This document shows, in pieces, positions 41,301 to 50,451 of a DNA stretch of 64,000 nucleotides. Position 1 is the first letter of the stretch. Each line of letters opens with the position of its first letter. Below the pieces are notes generated by a model that ran no database searches, was not told where the DNA came from, and saw only the letters and a program-made list of their open reading frames with translations. The stretch is from CBDCZY01 sp965224745 (GTDB taxonomy: Bacteria; Pseudomonadota; Gammaproteobacteria; Methylococcales; Methylomonadaceae): NCBI GenBank assembly GCA_965224745.1, contig CBDCZY010000001.1:186001-250000 (forward strand). Reading direction: 5' to 3'. The position numbers were made by a program, and so were the translations under genes.

Positions 41301-41894
41301 ATGACTATTCGTAGTGTCGATATTGAACGCAATACCTTAGAAACTCAAATTAAAGCATCCATTAATCTGGATGGTTCAGGTACTGCCTTAATGGAGACCG
41401 GGTTACCATTTTTAGATCACATGATCGACCAAATAGCCAGGCATGGATCAATAGATATTGCGATCGAAGCCAAAGGTGATTTACATATAGACGCTCATCA
41501 TACCGTTGAGGATATTGGGATTACCCTAGGTCAAGCTTTTAAAAAAACGTTGGGTGATAAAAAAGGTCTTGCTCGTTATGGTCACGCTTATGTGCCTTTA
41601 GATGAATCACTGTCGAGAGTCGTTATCGATTTTTCTGGGCGTCCCGGGCTTTTTTATAATGTGGTATTTTCCAGAGCCATGATAGGTAGTTTTGATGCCG
41701 ACTTGTTAAAAGAATTCTTTCAAGGGTTTGTCAATCATGCCGAAGCAACATTGCATATTGATAATATCAAAGCTGGTAATGCCCACCATATCGCAGAGAC
41801 CATTTTTAAAGCGTTTGGACGTGCTGTGAGAATGGCTATAACTATTGACCCAAGAATGACTAACCTTATTCCTTCAACTAAAGGTAGTTTGTAA
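41301..41894 (+). CDS. hisB: Imidazoleglycerol-phosphate dehydratase
   Basis: This 197-residue monofunctional enzyme dehydrates imidazoleglycerol phosphate in histidine synthesis. The metal-binding motifs HxxHH are present: DLHIDAHHTVEDIGITLG and, in the second half, NAHHIAETIFKAFGRAV. The phosphatase domain of the E. coli bifunctional form is absent, as in Pseudomonas. It is the first gene of the hisBHAFIE-tatABC run. Confidence 0.96.
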   Translation: MTIRSVDIERNTLETQIKASINLDGSGTALMETGLPFLDHMIDQIARHGSIDIAIEAKGDLHIDAHHTVEDIGITLGQAFKKTLGDKKGLARYGHAYVPLDESLSRVVIDFSGRPGLFYNVVFSRAMIGSFDADLLKEFFQGFVNHAEATLHIDNIKAGNAHHIAETIFKAFGRAVRMAITIDPRMTNLIPSTKGSL

Positions 41895-41920
41895 CTTAAT
41901 AACTTTTTTATCGTCTCTCA

Positions 41921-42568
41921 ATGTCATCATCTGTTGCCATCATTGATTACGGCATGGGTAATCTCCATTCGATAGCTAAAGCCTTGCAGAAGGTAGCGCC
42001 TGACGATCAGATTCATGTGACTGCTGATGAAAAAATAATTAATGCCTCCGATAGAGTGGTTTTCCCTGGTGTGGGCGCCATTCGGGATTGTATGAACGCG
42101 CTCAAAAATACTGAATTGTCAGAGGTAGTGAAAGAGGTTTCTCATCACAAGCCGTTTTTAGGAATCTGTCTTGGCCTGCAAGCTTTGTTCACAGTTAGTG
42201 AAGAAAATGATATGACGCCATGCTTGGCAATACTCCCGGGTCGAGTGACCCATTTTTCTTCGCTTGACCGCAATTTGGGAAAGGCATTGAAAATTCCACA
42301 TATGGGCTGGAATCAAGTTAACCAATTGGACAGTCACCCGCTATGGAAGGATATACCTCAATACAGCCGGTTTTACTTTGTTCACAGCTATTATGTTGCT
42401 GCAGATGAGTCGTCCGATATCGTAATAGGTACGGCAGAGCATCCTTTACCGTTTGCTTGTGCGGTCAGCCACGAAAATATTTTTGCCGTTCAATTTCATC
42501 CTGAGAAAAGCCATTCGGCTGGTTTACAATTACTCAGTAATTTTATGCAGTGGAACGGCGCAATTTAA
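41921..42568 (+). CDS. hisH: Imidazole glycerol phosphate synthase, glutamine amidotransferase subunit
   Basis: This 215-residue class I amidotransferase makes ammonia from glutamine and passes it to HisF. The nucleophile is C83 in LGICLGLQALF, and the catalytic His-Glu pair is in FAVQFHPEKSH. It follows hisB by 26 bp. Confidence 0.96.
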   Translation: MSSSVAIIDYGMGNLHSIAKALQKVAPDDQIHVTADEKIINASDRVVFPGVGAIRDCMNALKNTELSEVVKEVSHHKPFLGICLGLQALFTVSEENDMTPCLAILPGRVTHFSSLDRNLGKALKIPHMGWNQVNQLDSHPLWKDIPQYSRFYFVHSYYVAADESSDIVIGTAEHPLPFACAVSHENIFAVQFHPEKSHSAGLQLLSNFMQWNGAI

Positions 42569-42595
42569 TACTTATCAGAGATACAGGGGTCAATT

Positions 42596-43342
42596 ATGTT
42601 GTTAATACCTGCTATAGACCTAAAAGATGGAAAATGTGTTCGTTTACGTCAAGGTCGAATGGATGAGGACACTATTTTTTCTGACAACCCGGTTGAAGTA
42701 GCGGGTCAATGGGTTAATCAGGGCGCTAAACGAATCCATATTGTGGATTTGGATGGTGCTGTCGCTGGTAAGCCCAAGAATTTCAACTTAATTCATGAGA
42801 TTACACAAACTTATCCGGATATTCCGGTTCAAGTGGGCGGTGGAATCCGCGATGAAGATACGATACAAGCCTACTTAGAAGCTGGTGTGAGTTATGTGAT
42901 TATTGGAACTAAAGCGGTCAATGAACCGCATTTTGTGTCAGATATAGCCCTGGAATTTCCGAAGCACATTATTATAGGATTAGATGCCAAAGACGGAAAA
43001 GTAGCGATAGAAGGTTGGTCAAAGTTATCGAGGCATGATGTTATCGACCTGGCGCAACAGTTCGAAGCAGATGGTGTTGAGGCCATTATATATACCGATA
43101 TTTCCCGTGATGGCATGATGAGTGGTGTAAACATAGAGGCCACGGTAAAACTTGCTCAAGCGATCAAAATACCTGTTATTGCTTCAGGTGGTATCACTAA
43201 TCTAGAAGATATTAAAGCGCTAGGAGCTCTGATTGATGAAGGTATCATGGGTGCCATTACAGGTCGGGCTATCTATGAAGGGACTCTTAACTTTGCTGAG
43301 GCAGTTAAAGTGTCTGAACAGTTTTGTAGTAGTTATATTTAA
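42596..43342 (+). CDS. hisA: ProFAR isomerase (phosphoribosylformimino-AICAR-P isomerase)
   Basis: This 248-residue TIM-barrel enzyme isomerises ProFAR to PRFAR. Catalytic Asp is in LIPAIDLKDGKCVRL and the second in IIYTDISRDGMMSG; the phosphate loops are VQVGGGIRD and VIASGGI. Its last base is the first base of the hisF ATG (TAATG), so the two are translationally coupled. Confidence 0.96.
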   Translation: MLLIPAIDLKDGKCVRLRQGRMDEDTIFSDNPVEVAGQWVNQGAKRIHIVDLDGAVAGKPKNFNLIHEITQTYPDIPVQVGGGIRDEDTIQAYLEAGVSYVIIGTKAVNEPHFVSDIALEFPKHIIIGLDAKDGKVAIEGWSKLSRHDVIDLAQQFEADGVEAIIYTDISRDGMMSGVNIEATVKLAQAIKIPVIASGGITNLEDIKALGALIDEGIMGAITGRAIYEGTLNFAEAVKVSEQFCSSYI

Positions 43343-44115
43343 TGAGTTTAGCCAAGCGAATTATTCCTTGTCTGGATGTTGATAATGGCCGAGTCGTCAA
43401 AGGCGTAAAGTTTGTCGATATTAAGGATGCAGGCGACCCGGTAGAGGTTGCGCGACGTTATGATCGTGAAGGGGCTGATGAAATCACTTTTCTGGATATT
43501 ACCGCAAGTTCAGATAACCGGGAAACGATGGTTCATGTCGTAGAACAAGTGGCAGGTGAAGTTTTTATTCCATTGACAGTCGGTGGTGGGATCAGAAAGC
43601 TTGAAGATATTCGCAGAATGTTGAATGCCGGGGCTGACAAAGTAGGAATCAATACTGCGGCAGTGTTTAATCCGGAATTTGTCAAAGAAGCTGCTGATAG
43701 CTTTGGTTCTCAATGTATCGTTGTCGCTATTGATGCCAAAAAAGTCAGCGGACATGAGGCAATAGAGCGGTGGGAGATATTCACCCACGGTGGTCGTAAA
43801 GCAACAGGTTTGGATGCTGTTACATGGGCAAAAAAAATGGTGGATTTAGGAGCCGGCGAGATACTGTTGACCAGTATGGATCGAGACGGAACTAAGCAGG
43901 GTTTCGATATTGCCTTAACACGGGCGGTAAGCGAAGCCGTTCCAGTCCCTGTTATAGCCTCGGGCGGTGTTGGTAATTTGGATCATTTGGCAGTAGGTGT
44001 TTTAGAAGGTAAAGCGGAAGCGGTTTTGGCTGCCAGCATTTTTCACTTTGCCGAATTTACAGTGCAACAGGCAAAACAGCATATGCAGGAAAAGGGTATT
44101 GAGGTGCGCTTGTGA
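43342..44115 (+). CDS. hisF: Imidazole glycerol phosphate synthase, cyclase subunit
   Basis: This 257-residue TIM-barrel partner of HisH closes the imidazole ring. It begins LAKRIIPCLDVDNGRVVKG with the catalytic Asp, has TVGGGIRKLEDI, the second Asp in TSMDRDGTKQGFD, and ASGGVGNLDHL. The start overlaps hisA by 1 base and the end overlaps hisI by 4 (GTGA). Confidence 0.97.
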   Translation: MSLAKRIIPCLDVDNGRVVKGVKFVDIKDAGDPVEVARRYDREGADEITFLDITASSDNRETMVHVVEQVAGEVFIPLTVGGGIRKLEDIRRMLNAGADKVGINTAAVFNPEFVKEAADSFGSQCIVVAIDAKKVSGHEAIERWEIFTHGGRKATGLDAVTWAKKMVDLGAGEILLTSMDRDGTKQGFDIALTRAVSEAVPVPVIASGGVGNLDHLAVGVLEGKAEAVLAASIFHFAEFTVQQAKQHMQEKGIEVRL

Positions 44116-44510
44116 GTGAAGCGTGGTTGCAACAAATCCAGTGGACCGATGAAGGGCTAGTACCTGTTATCGCACAACAATCTGATAATGCCAGGGTCAT
44201 GATGTTTGCATGGATGAATAGAGAAGCGCTGAAGTTGACCGCTGAAACCGGATATGCAGTTTATTGGTCAAGATCACGTAAAAAGTTGTGGTTTAAAGGG
44301 GAAGAGTCAGGAAATCGTCAAAAAGTGGTTGATGTGATGCTGGACTGCGATTCGGACGTAATTTTAATAAGGATTGAGCAAGAGGGGGGTGTCGCTTGTC
44401 ATACTGGAAGAGAAAGTTGTTTCTTTCAAAAATTAATAGATGAACAATGGCAAACAGTCGATCCGGTTTTGAAAGACCCTGCACTAATATACTCTAACAA
44501 GCATGAATAG
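44112..44510 (+). CDS. hisI: Phosphoribosyl-AMP cyclohydrolase
   Basis: This 132-residue enzyme opens the adenine ring of PR-AMP. The metal ligands DCDSDVILIR and the cysteine motif in HTGRESCFF are present. A GTG start overlaps hisF. The cyclohydrolase and the pyrophosphohydrolase (hisE) are separate genes here, unlike the E. coli fusion. Confidence 0.95.
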   Translation: MSEAWLQQIQWTDEGLVPVIAQQSDNARVMMFAWMNREALKLTAETGYAVYWSRSRKKLWFKGEESGNRQKVVDVMLDCDSDVILIRIEQEGGVACHTGRESCFFQKLIDEQWQTVDPVLKDPALIYSNKHE

Positions 44511-44823
44511 TATTCTCGATGAACTCACTGCAGTTCTTGAACAAAGAAAACAACAGAGTGCGGATGAATCCTATGTTGCGAGTTTGTACGAGAAGGGGTT
44601 GGATAAAATTTTAAAAAAAGTCGGCGAAGAAGCGACTGAAACAATCATTGCGGCAAAGTCTGGTGATAAGCAGCAAATCGTTTATGAAATGGCAGATCTT
44701 TGGTTTCATTGTATGATACTGTTGGCGGATCAAGGTCTAAAATCTGACGATGTGTTAGCAGAATTAAGCCGTCGATTTGGGCTATCCGGGCATGTAGAAA
44801 AAGCTCGAAGAAAAACCGAATAA
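44503..44823 (+). CDS. hisE: Phosphoribosyl-ATP pyrophosphohydrolase
   Basis: This 106-residue all-alpha enzyme of the MazG-like fold removes pyrophosphate from PR-ATP. KKVGEEATETIIAAKSGD and YEMADLWFHCMILL carry the ExxE and ExxD metal motifs. It overlaps hisI by 8 bases and precedes tatA by 11 bp. Confidence 0.95.
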   Translation: MNSILDELTAVLEQRKQQSADESYVASLYEKGLDKILKKVGEEATETIIAAKSGDKQQIVYEMADLWFHCMILLADQGLKSDDVLAELSRRFGLSGHVEKARRKTE

Positions 44824-44834
44824 CAGGAAAATGT

Positions 44835-45053
44835 ATGGGTATTAGTATCTGGCAGTTATTGATCGTTCTGGTTATCGTTATAGTATTATTTGGCACCAAA
44901 CGATTACGTAATATTGGAACTGATTTGGGGGGTGCCATAAAAGGCTTTAAAAATGCAGTAGGCGAAGGCTCTGAAGATGATCAGACACTTTCCAGTCATG
45001 AAAATGATTCCAACGAGGACAATGTTTCGTCAAAAGAAAATGAGAAATCTTAG
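44835..45053 (+). CDS. tatA: Twin-arginine translocase subunit TatA
   Basis: This 72-residue protein has one N-terminal membrane helix (SIWQLLIVLVIVIVLFGTKRL), the FGTKRLR hinge, an amphipathic helix DLGGAIKGFKNAVG and an acidic tail. It multimerises to form the Tat pore. AGGAAA precedes the ATG. The his-tat linkage is the same as in Pseudomonas. Confidence 0.95.
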   Translation: MGISIWQLLIVLVIVIVLFGTKRLRNIGTDLGGAIKGFKNAVGEGSEDDQTLSSHENDSNEDNVSSKENEKS

Positions 45054-45088
45054 TTTTTTTGGGGAGTTGTCGTTCAGGTTATTTTGAA

Positions 45089-45421
45089 ATGTTTGATATC
45101 GGATTTTGGGAGCTGTGCCTGATTGCAGTAGTTAGTTTGGTCGTCATAGGGCCCGAAAAACTGCCCAAAGCAGCCAGGATTACAGGCTTTTGGATAGGGA
45201 AAATGCGCCAAACCGTCGCTAGTGTTAAGGAAGAGATAAAGGAAGAGCTAGAATCGGAAGAAATTCGTCAAACCCTAAATGCTCAAAGCAAAGAACTAGA
45301 AGAATTAAAGCAAATCTCTGCGCAAGCCAACCAAATTTTTGATGATGTTAAGTCATCTGTAAATACCGAAACTGCAAGTAAACAAACCCCATTAGACCCA
45401 CCTTCTAATGGCTCGAAATAA
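45089..45421 (+). CDS. tatB: Twin-arginine translocase subunit TatB
   Basis: The protein has 110 residues from ATG 45089 (MFDIGFWELCLIAVVSLVVI); a longer TTG frame from 45059 is unlikely, as TatB proteins begin MFDIGF. The motif GPEKLPKAAR and a long amphipathic helix follow. It acts with TatC as the signal-peptide receptor. It overlaps tatC by 14 bases. Confidence 0.94.
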   Translation: MFDIGFWELCLIAVVSLVVIGPEKLPKAARITGFWIGKMRQTVASVKEEIKEELESEEIRQTLNAQSKELEELKQISAQANQIFDDVKSSVNTETASKQTPLDPPSNGSK

Positions 45422-46157
45422 CGAGACGGCTGAACAGCCTTTTATTTCTCATCTGATAGAGCTTCGAAATCGCTTACTACGGATTGTTATTTTTGTTTTA
45501 GTTATTTTCTTATGTTTAGCGCCATTCGCTAATCAAATATACGAATATTTAGCTGATCCGCTATTGAAATACATGCCGGACAACAGTCAGATGATCGCGA
45601 TAGATGTTGTATCGCCGTTTTTTACCCCCTTCAAACTGGCATTAGTAGCCTCTATTTTTATTTCAGCTCCCTTTATTCTTTACCAAATGTGGGCATTTGT
45701 GGCTCCTGGTCTTTATAAACAGGAGCGAAAATTAATGTTACCTCTATTGATCGCCAGTACCTTGCTATTTTATTTGGGCGCATCTTTTGCATATTTTGTT
45801 GTGTTCCCTTTAGTCTTTGAATTTCTTTCAATGGCTGCGCCTGTCGGTGTAACACCTATGACAGATATTACTAAATATCTTGATTTCGTTCTTACCTTAT
45901 TTTTTGCTTTTGGGGCCGCTTTTGAAGTTCCTATTATTACCATTGTTGTAGTTTGGACAGGAATCTCCGACCCTAAAAGCCTGTCAGAGAAACGGCCCTA
46001 CGTTATCGTTGCTGCTTTCGTAATTGGAATGCTGTTAACGCCGCCCGACGTTATTTCACAAACGCTACTCGCTTTACCGATGTGGGTTTTATTTGAAGCG
46101 GGTTTGCTATTTTCTAGGCCCTTTAGTAAAGGTAAGTCAGAGCACACTATTATTTAG
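45408..46157 (+). CDS. tatC: Twin-arginine translocase subunit TatC
   Basis: This 249-residue protein has six membrane helices. It starts with the conserved PFISHLIELRNRLLRI and has the family motif QMWAFVAPGLYKQERK, used for twin-arginine signal binding, and the conserved FxFG-type segment LFFAFGAAFEVPI. It is the last gene of the operon. Confidence 0.96.
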   Translation: MARNNETAEQPFISHLIELRNRLLRIVIFVLVIFLCLAPFANQIYEYLADPLLKYMPDNSQMIAIDVVSPFFTPFKLALVASIFISAPFILYQMWAFVAPGLYKQERKLMLPLLIASTLLFYLGASFAYFVVFPLVFEFLSMAAPVGVTPMTDITKYLDFVLTLFFAFGAAFEVPIITIVVVWTGISDPKSLSEKRPYVIVAAFVIGMLLTPPDVISQTLLALPMWVLFEAGLLFSRPFSKGKSEHTII

Positions 46158-46310
46158 AAAGCCTGAAAGATTATTCTTGAGAATTTTAGGCAGGTTGATA
46201 ATGTATGGGTTATCAGGCAAAAATGACAGGCCTGTTATATAGGCCAGCAAATTTGTCTGAAAGGCGCGTAACATACATAATAGTCGGCATAATCGCCTGG
46301 GGTTCAATAG
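46158..46310. other. Intergenic stretch after tatC
   Basis: Together with 46578-46821, this is the non-coding remainder of a 660-bp gap. A weak hairpin GGCCTGTTATATAGGCC lies near 46229. The right part contains the tandem GGGTTCTTGGGTTCTTGGG near 46732. I see no gene other than the IS91 relic between these parts. Confidence 0.35.
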
Positions 46311-46577
46311 TCAAAATTCTTTGGCTTCCATTTTGGTTCCACAGTATACATAGGTTAATTGTGGCTTCGGCCTAGTCTTTTCCAACAGCGTCTTAGGATC
46401 AAATTTGAGCAGAAGATGAAATACGGAAATCAACTGTTGGCTGTTAGGGTGTAGAAAGCCAAAGCTTCTGGCGCGACGAAAGCCTATTGGCAGCACATAC
46501 TGTAAAACCAGCCACAATAACTGCGCACCCGAGAGTGTTTTGGTTTGATAGCGATACGTACGTCGCGCGGTCGTCCT
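46311..46577 (-). pseudogene. IS91-family transposase C-terminal remnant
   Basis: Read on the minus strand from 46577, the frame gives RTTARRTYRYQTKTLSGAQL, then WLVLQYVLPIGFRRARSFGF and LHPNSQQLISVFHLL. This is the conserved end of IS91/IS801-type Y2 transposases (typically GLRRVRDYGFLHGNAKxLL). The catalytic tyrosine domain is missing. There is no start codon of its own, so it is a relic. Confidence 0.72.
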
Positions 46578-46821
46578 GGCAGGCTAGAACTAACAACAAT
46601 CATGCCTATCACCTGTCAAGTTAATTAACGTCTAATATTGGTATTCAAGCTCAAGCATTAGTTAACACAAATGTCACAATAGTTGACAATCTCGAGTACG
46701 CCATCTTGCTATAGTCGGAGTTAAATATGGGTTCTTGGGTTCTTGGGTGCAAGGTCGTACTGCCTTTCTCGGTTTCATGCAACAAGGACGAAAAAAATAA
46801 CTGAACTGGAGTCTATTGGCT

Positions 46822-47764
46822 ATGAATTATCGTTTTCCAACTTCTAAACTAGGCATTGAACTCTTAAGTTCAATCAATTCAATTGCTATGTTTCCACTCT
46901 CAAATAAATCGTATCAATGGGTGGGAGATAAGCCCCAATGGTTAGATTTATTGGGATCTTGTTGCGTTACAAAAAAGCAGCTTATTCTAGATCAACCACA
47001 AAACTTTTTGGAAAACTTTTTGGTTGATGCAAAAAGATTCTGGATAGATAAGCCAAGGGTCATTGCGCTCAGGAAAATGGGTTCAAACCGATAGGGAAGG
47101 CAATGAACAGCCGTTTGAAGCGATAGCAACCATGCTTAAAGGTGAGCCAGTATTATTGGTACAACAGATTTATGAGAGTTATTCCGAAATTGAAGAAATT
47201 TTACAAAATGTTCGGGAAAACACCATAAGCCGAGAAAAAATTGAATACCTTGACTATCGAGATGAACAGACTGGGTTATATAACCGGCGCGCTTTTATGC
47301 TGCTGGCTAAAGAGCAAATGCTGATAGCAGGACGAAATAAAAAACCGGTGACATTGGTGAGCATCGACCTTGATGGACTGAAAAAAATTAACGATGAATA
47401 CGGTCATCAAATAGGCGATTTAGCTATCGTAAATGCGGCACTGCTGTTCAAAAGAATTTTTCGTCAAAAAGATATCTTAGGTAGAATTGGAGGTGATGAA
47501 TTTCTAATTTTAGCCATAAATATGAACAGCACTGAGGCTGATAGTTTCGCAATACGTCTTGATCGAGGCGTGAGTGAATGGAACGAATATAAACAGCAAG
47601 GGTTGAAACTTTCTTTTAGTATCGGGTTGGCCAGTAGTGACGCAAAAGAAATATCATTGGAACAGTTGTTTCAAGAAGCCGACGCTAAAATGTATGCTAA
47701 TAAGCAAAACAAATATCAATATGAAAAAGGATATGCTGAAAATCAGATCGGGTATGTGGCCTAG
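46822..47764 (+). pseudogene. Diguanylate cyclase (GGDEF), frameshifted in the middle
   Basis: The first frame from 46822 (or TTG 46816) encodes about 90 residues ending IDKPRVIALRKMGSNR. The following frame (+1) continues SGKWVQTDREGNEQPFEAIA and leads to a full GGDEF domain: DEQTGLYNRRAF, VSIDLDGLKKIND and the active site GRIGGDEFLIL, then FSIGLASS. The shift lies between 47047 and 47094. The N-terminal half has no recognised sensory domain. Unless the base call is wrong, the intact protein is not made, although the GGDEF frame could start internally at TTG 47063. Confidence 0.75.
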
Positions 47765-48039
47765 TATGAATTTATCTGAGAAGTAAATTTTTTTTACCTC
47801 GGTACTCGAAGAAATAAAAAAACTGTCACGAAGTTCTTCCATTGGCTTATGATGCTCCGCATCAATGTTGCGGAGCGGGGATTCAATAATCAACGAATTT
47901 TGACTTGTCATTTTGTCTGTCTTTTGCATTGTGGCAATAGTTGTTAGGCGACAATTAACCTGTCCGGTCAGACGACAATTATCTTGACCGGTTGAGTGTA
48001 TAAACTGATAAGTACTTTTTACTCTTAGGAGGAAGTGAC

Positions 48040-49551
48040 TTGTCCGGTAAACACATCACTCAATTACAGGAAAATAGTTATATGAAAAATCGTCAGACAG
48101 GTTGTACGCAGGAGACATCCGCAGCAAAAGCCGGCATCAGTGTTCGATCAGGTTGCCGGATCGAAAAAGGTGAAAGAGCTGAACACAAAGAACGAAAGTG
48201 GCGAACGCGCAAAGATCCATTAGAAGCCGTATGGGACTCAGAACTGGTTCCGTTATTAGAAGATGAATCGTCCTTAACTGGCATTACCCTGTGGGAGCAT
48301 CTGGATGAGCAGCATCCGGGAAAGTATCCAGAGAAATACCTTCGGACACTGCAAAGACGTGTTAAACACTGGCAGGCCACACAAGGCCCGGACAAAGAAG
48401 TCATGTTTCGTCAGTCGGTACCTGCGGGTCATCAGGGACTATCTGATTTTACGCACCCCAATACCGTCATTACGATAGACGGGAAGGCGTTCGCACATTT
48501 ACTGTACCAGTTTCGCCTGGCTTTTAGTGGTTGGCGTCATGTCCATGTTATTCAGGGCGGAGAAAGCTACAGTGCACTGGCTGACGGCTTACAAAGTGCA
48601 TTACACACCTTAGGCGGTTCACCAAAGGAACATCGTACAGACAGCCTCAGTGCGGCTTACGTCAATAACGTAGAAAAACAGCGACTGACGGAAGACTATC
48701 ATGATTTATGTAAGCATTATGGCATGCGGCCCACCATCAATAATCTGGGCATTAGTCATGAAAATGGCGCCATTGAAGCACCGCATGGCTCATTAAAACG
48801 TCGCATTGATCAAGCCATAAAGTTACGCGGTTCGAATGATTTTTCTACACTCCGTGCTTATCGAGAGTTTCTTGAACACATTGTCGACAAACTGAACAGA
48901 CGATGCAAAGGCAGGTTGGCCGAAGAGCACAAAACCCTGTTAGCCTTACCCAAACACCGATTTGTTGATTATGCTGAGCTGTCGGTAAAAGTCACCACCA
49001 GCAGTACCATTGCTGTAAAACGCGCATTGTATACCGTCCCTTCACGCCTTATCGGTGAAAGCGTCAGGGTGCATCTCTACCATGATCGTTTGGTCTGCTT
49101 TGTTGGCCAAACTCGGGTGATCAATCTGCCTCGGATTTATCCAACAACGCCCACCGGCCGAGCGCGACGAATAGATTACCGGCATATCATTCATTCTCTG
49201 GCAGCCAAACCACAAGCCTTCCGCTTCTCACAGTTTCGCGATAATATTTTGCCTAACACGCAATATCGGGCTTTATGGAAGCAGGCAGAGAAACAGTTTA
49301 CACCGCAAGAAGCATGCAAGTGGATGGTTGCTGTTTTACGCTTTGCCTATGATTATGATTGCGAAAGTGCCCTGGCAACTGAGCTAATGCGACAGGCAGA
49401 ACAAGGTGCCTTGCCCGATTTAACATCCCTGCAGGCAAGGTATTTACAACACAGTACACCGCCACCGATACCGCTACGCCAACACCAGGTTGCTGACTAT
49501 GATCAACTACTGACCGGTCAGTGGATGAGACAGGAGGTGTGCTGTGAGTGA
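48040..49551 (+). CDS. istA: IS21-family transposase IstA
   Basis: This 503-residue DDE transposase has the catalytic integrase core at about residues 140-300: NTVITIDGKAFAHLL, FRLAFSGWRHVHVIQGGESY, EHRTDSLSAAY and GISHENGAIEAPHG. The start is TTG with GGAGGAAG upstream. The N-terminus, which should hold a helix-turn-helix, is basic and short. It overlaps istB by 8 bases. Confidence 0.93.
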   Translation: MSGKHITQLQENSYMKNRQTGCTQETSAAKAGISVRSGCRIEKGERAEHKERKWRTRKDPLEAVWDSELVPLLEDESSLTGITLWEHLDEQHPGKYPEKYLRTLQRRVKHWQATQGPDKEVMFRQSVPAGHQGLSDFTHPNTVITIDGKAFAHLLYQFRLAFSGWRHVHVIQGGESYSALADGLQSALHTLGGSPKEHRTDSLSAAYVNNVEKQRLTEDYHDLCKHYGMRPTINNLGISHENGAIEAPHGSLKRRIDQAIKLRGSNDFSTLRAYREFLEHIVDKLNRRCKGRLAEEHKTLLALPKHRFVDYAELSVKVTTSSTIAVKRALYTVPSRLIGESVRVHLYHDRLVCFVGQTRVINLPRIYPTTPTGRARRIDYRHIIHSLAAKPQAFRFSQFRDNILPNTQYRALWKQAEKQFTPQEACKWMVAVLRFAYDYDCESALATELMRQAEQGALPDLTSLQARYLQHSTPPPIPLRQHQVADYDQLLTGQWMRQEVCCE

Positions 49552-50281
49552 TGGTTTGCCAATGATGTTAAAAGAACTTCGCTTGCTGGCTTTTTGGCAA
49601 TATTATGAAGCTTATCAGGAACAGGCCACAAAACAGGCATGGGGCTATAGCCAATACCTGTCTAAACTGTGTGAAAATGAAATTGCACGGCGCTTTGAAA
49701 CGCGAGTTTGCAACTGGACCAAAGAAGCCAAATTACCCCGGGGCAAAAGTTTTGCCACCTTAGGCTTTGATGAATTACCGGAAACCATTCAAAAGAAAGT
49801 GATTGGGCTGCGCGATAATACCCAGTGGGCGCTACAGGCAGATAATGTTTTATTGATTGGCCCTTCCGGTGTCGGTAAATCGCATATTGCTTCTGCTTTG
49901 GGGCTTCATCTTATCGAACAAGGCATCCGGGTAAAATGGTTGGCTGCCACCGCACTGGTGCAATTACTGCAGCAGGCCAAAAAAGAGCTGGATTTAATGG
50001 CTGTGATGAGTCGACTGGATAAATATCGTGTACTCATTATCGATGATATTGGTTATGTTAAAAAAACGGATTCAGAAACCCAGGTCCTGTTTGAGTTTAT
50101 TGCTCATCGTTATGAAAGTGGCAGCTTGATCATCACATCAAACCAGCCATTCAGTCACTGGGATCAGATATTCCCGGATACATTAATGACCGTAGCCGCC
50201 ATTGACCGCATTATCCATCATGCCACGATTCTTGAAATCGACGGCAACAGTTACAGGAGGAAACATCAGAAAAAATCATAA
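49544..50281 (+). CDS. istB: IS21-family transposition helper ATPase IstB
   Basis: This 245-residue DnaC-like AAA+ ATPase assists IstA. Walker A is GPSGVGKSH near residue 106, Walker B is VLIIDDIGYV, and sensor 1 is IITSNQPF. It starts with GTG inside the end of istA. It is intact. Confidence 0.94.
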   Translation: MSDGLPMMLKELRLLAFWQYYEAYQEQATKQAWGYSQYLSKLCENEIARRFETRVCNWTKEAKLPRGKSFATLGFDELPETIQKKVIGLRDNTQWALQADNVLLIGPSGVGKSHIASALGLHLIEQGIRVKWLAATALVQLLQQAKKELDLMAVMSRLDKYRVLIIDDIGYVKKTDSETQVLFEFIAHRYESGSLIITSNQPFSHWDQIFPDTLMTVAAIDRIIHHATILEIDGNSYRRKHQKKS

Positions 50282-50451
50282 AAAACCTTAAACACTCAAC
50301 CGGCCATCATAATTGTCGCCAAACCGGACAAAGTAATTGACGCGAGACAAATAGTTGCGTAGTTTGCTAGGCGCCTTGAAGACAAACAAAAATCCTGCAT
50401 CAAACTTCCGTATATTATTGAATCTTCGCTCCTACTGAAATAGTCAATAAT

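Larger units (their letters stand above)
47942..50349 (+). mobile_element. Complete IS21-family insertion sequence
   Basis: The element is 2,408 bp. Each end starts TG and contains two related internal repeats (GACAATTA...CCGG and GACAATTAT...CCGGTTGAGTG), the multiple-repeat termini typical of IS21. AATAGT lies directly outside both ends (47936-47941 and 50350-50355), a 6-bp target duplication. It encodes istA and istB and lies inside MITE copy C. Confidence 0.92.
47872..50432. repeat. MITE-like repeat, copy C, interrupted by the IS21 element
   Basis: The left part (47872-47941) reads GGAGCGGGGATTCAATAATC... and TTGACTTGTCATTTTGTC, matching copy B. The right part (50350-50432) reads GCGTAGTTTGCTAGGCGCC... 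and ends TATTATTGAATCTTCGCTCC. Joined, they give about 147 bp. A perfect hairpin GCTCCGC-9 nt-GCGGAGC straddles its left border at 47854-47876. The copy is more diverged than A and B and is therefore probably older. Confidence 0.82.
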
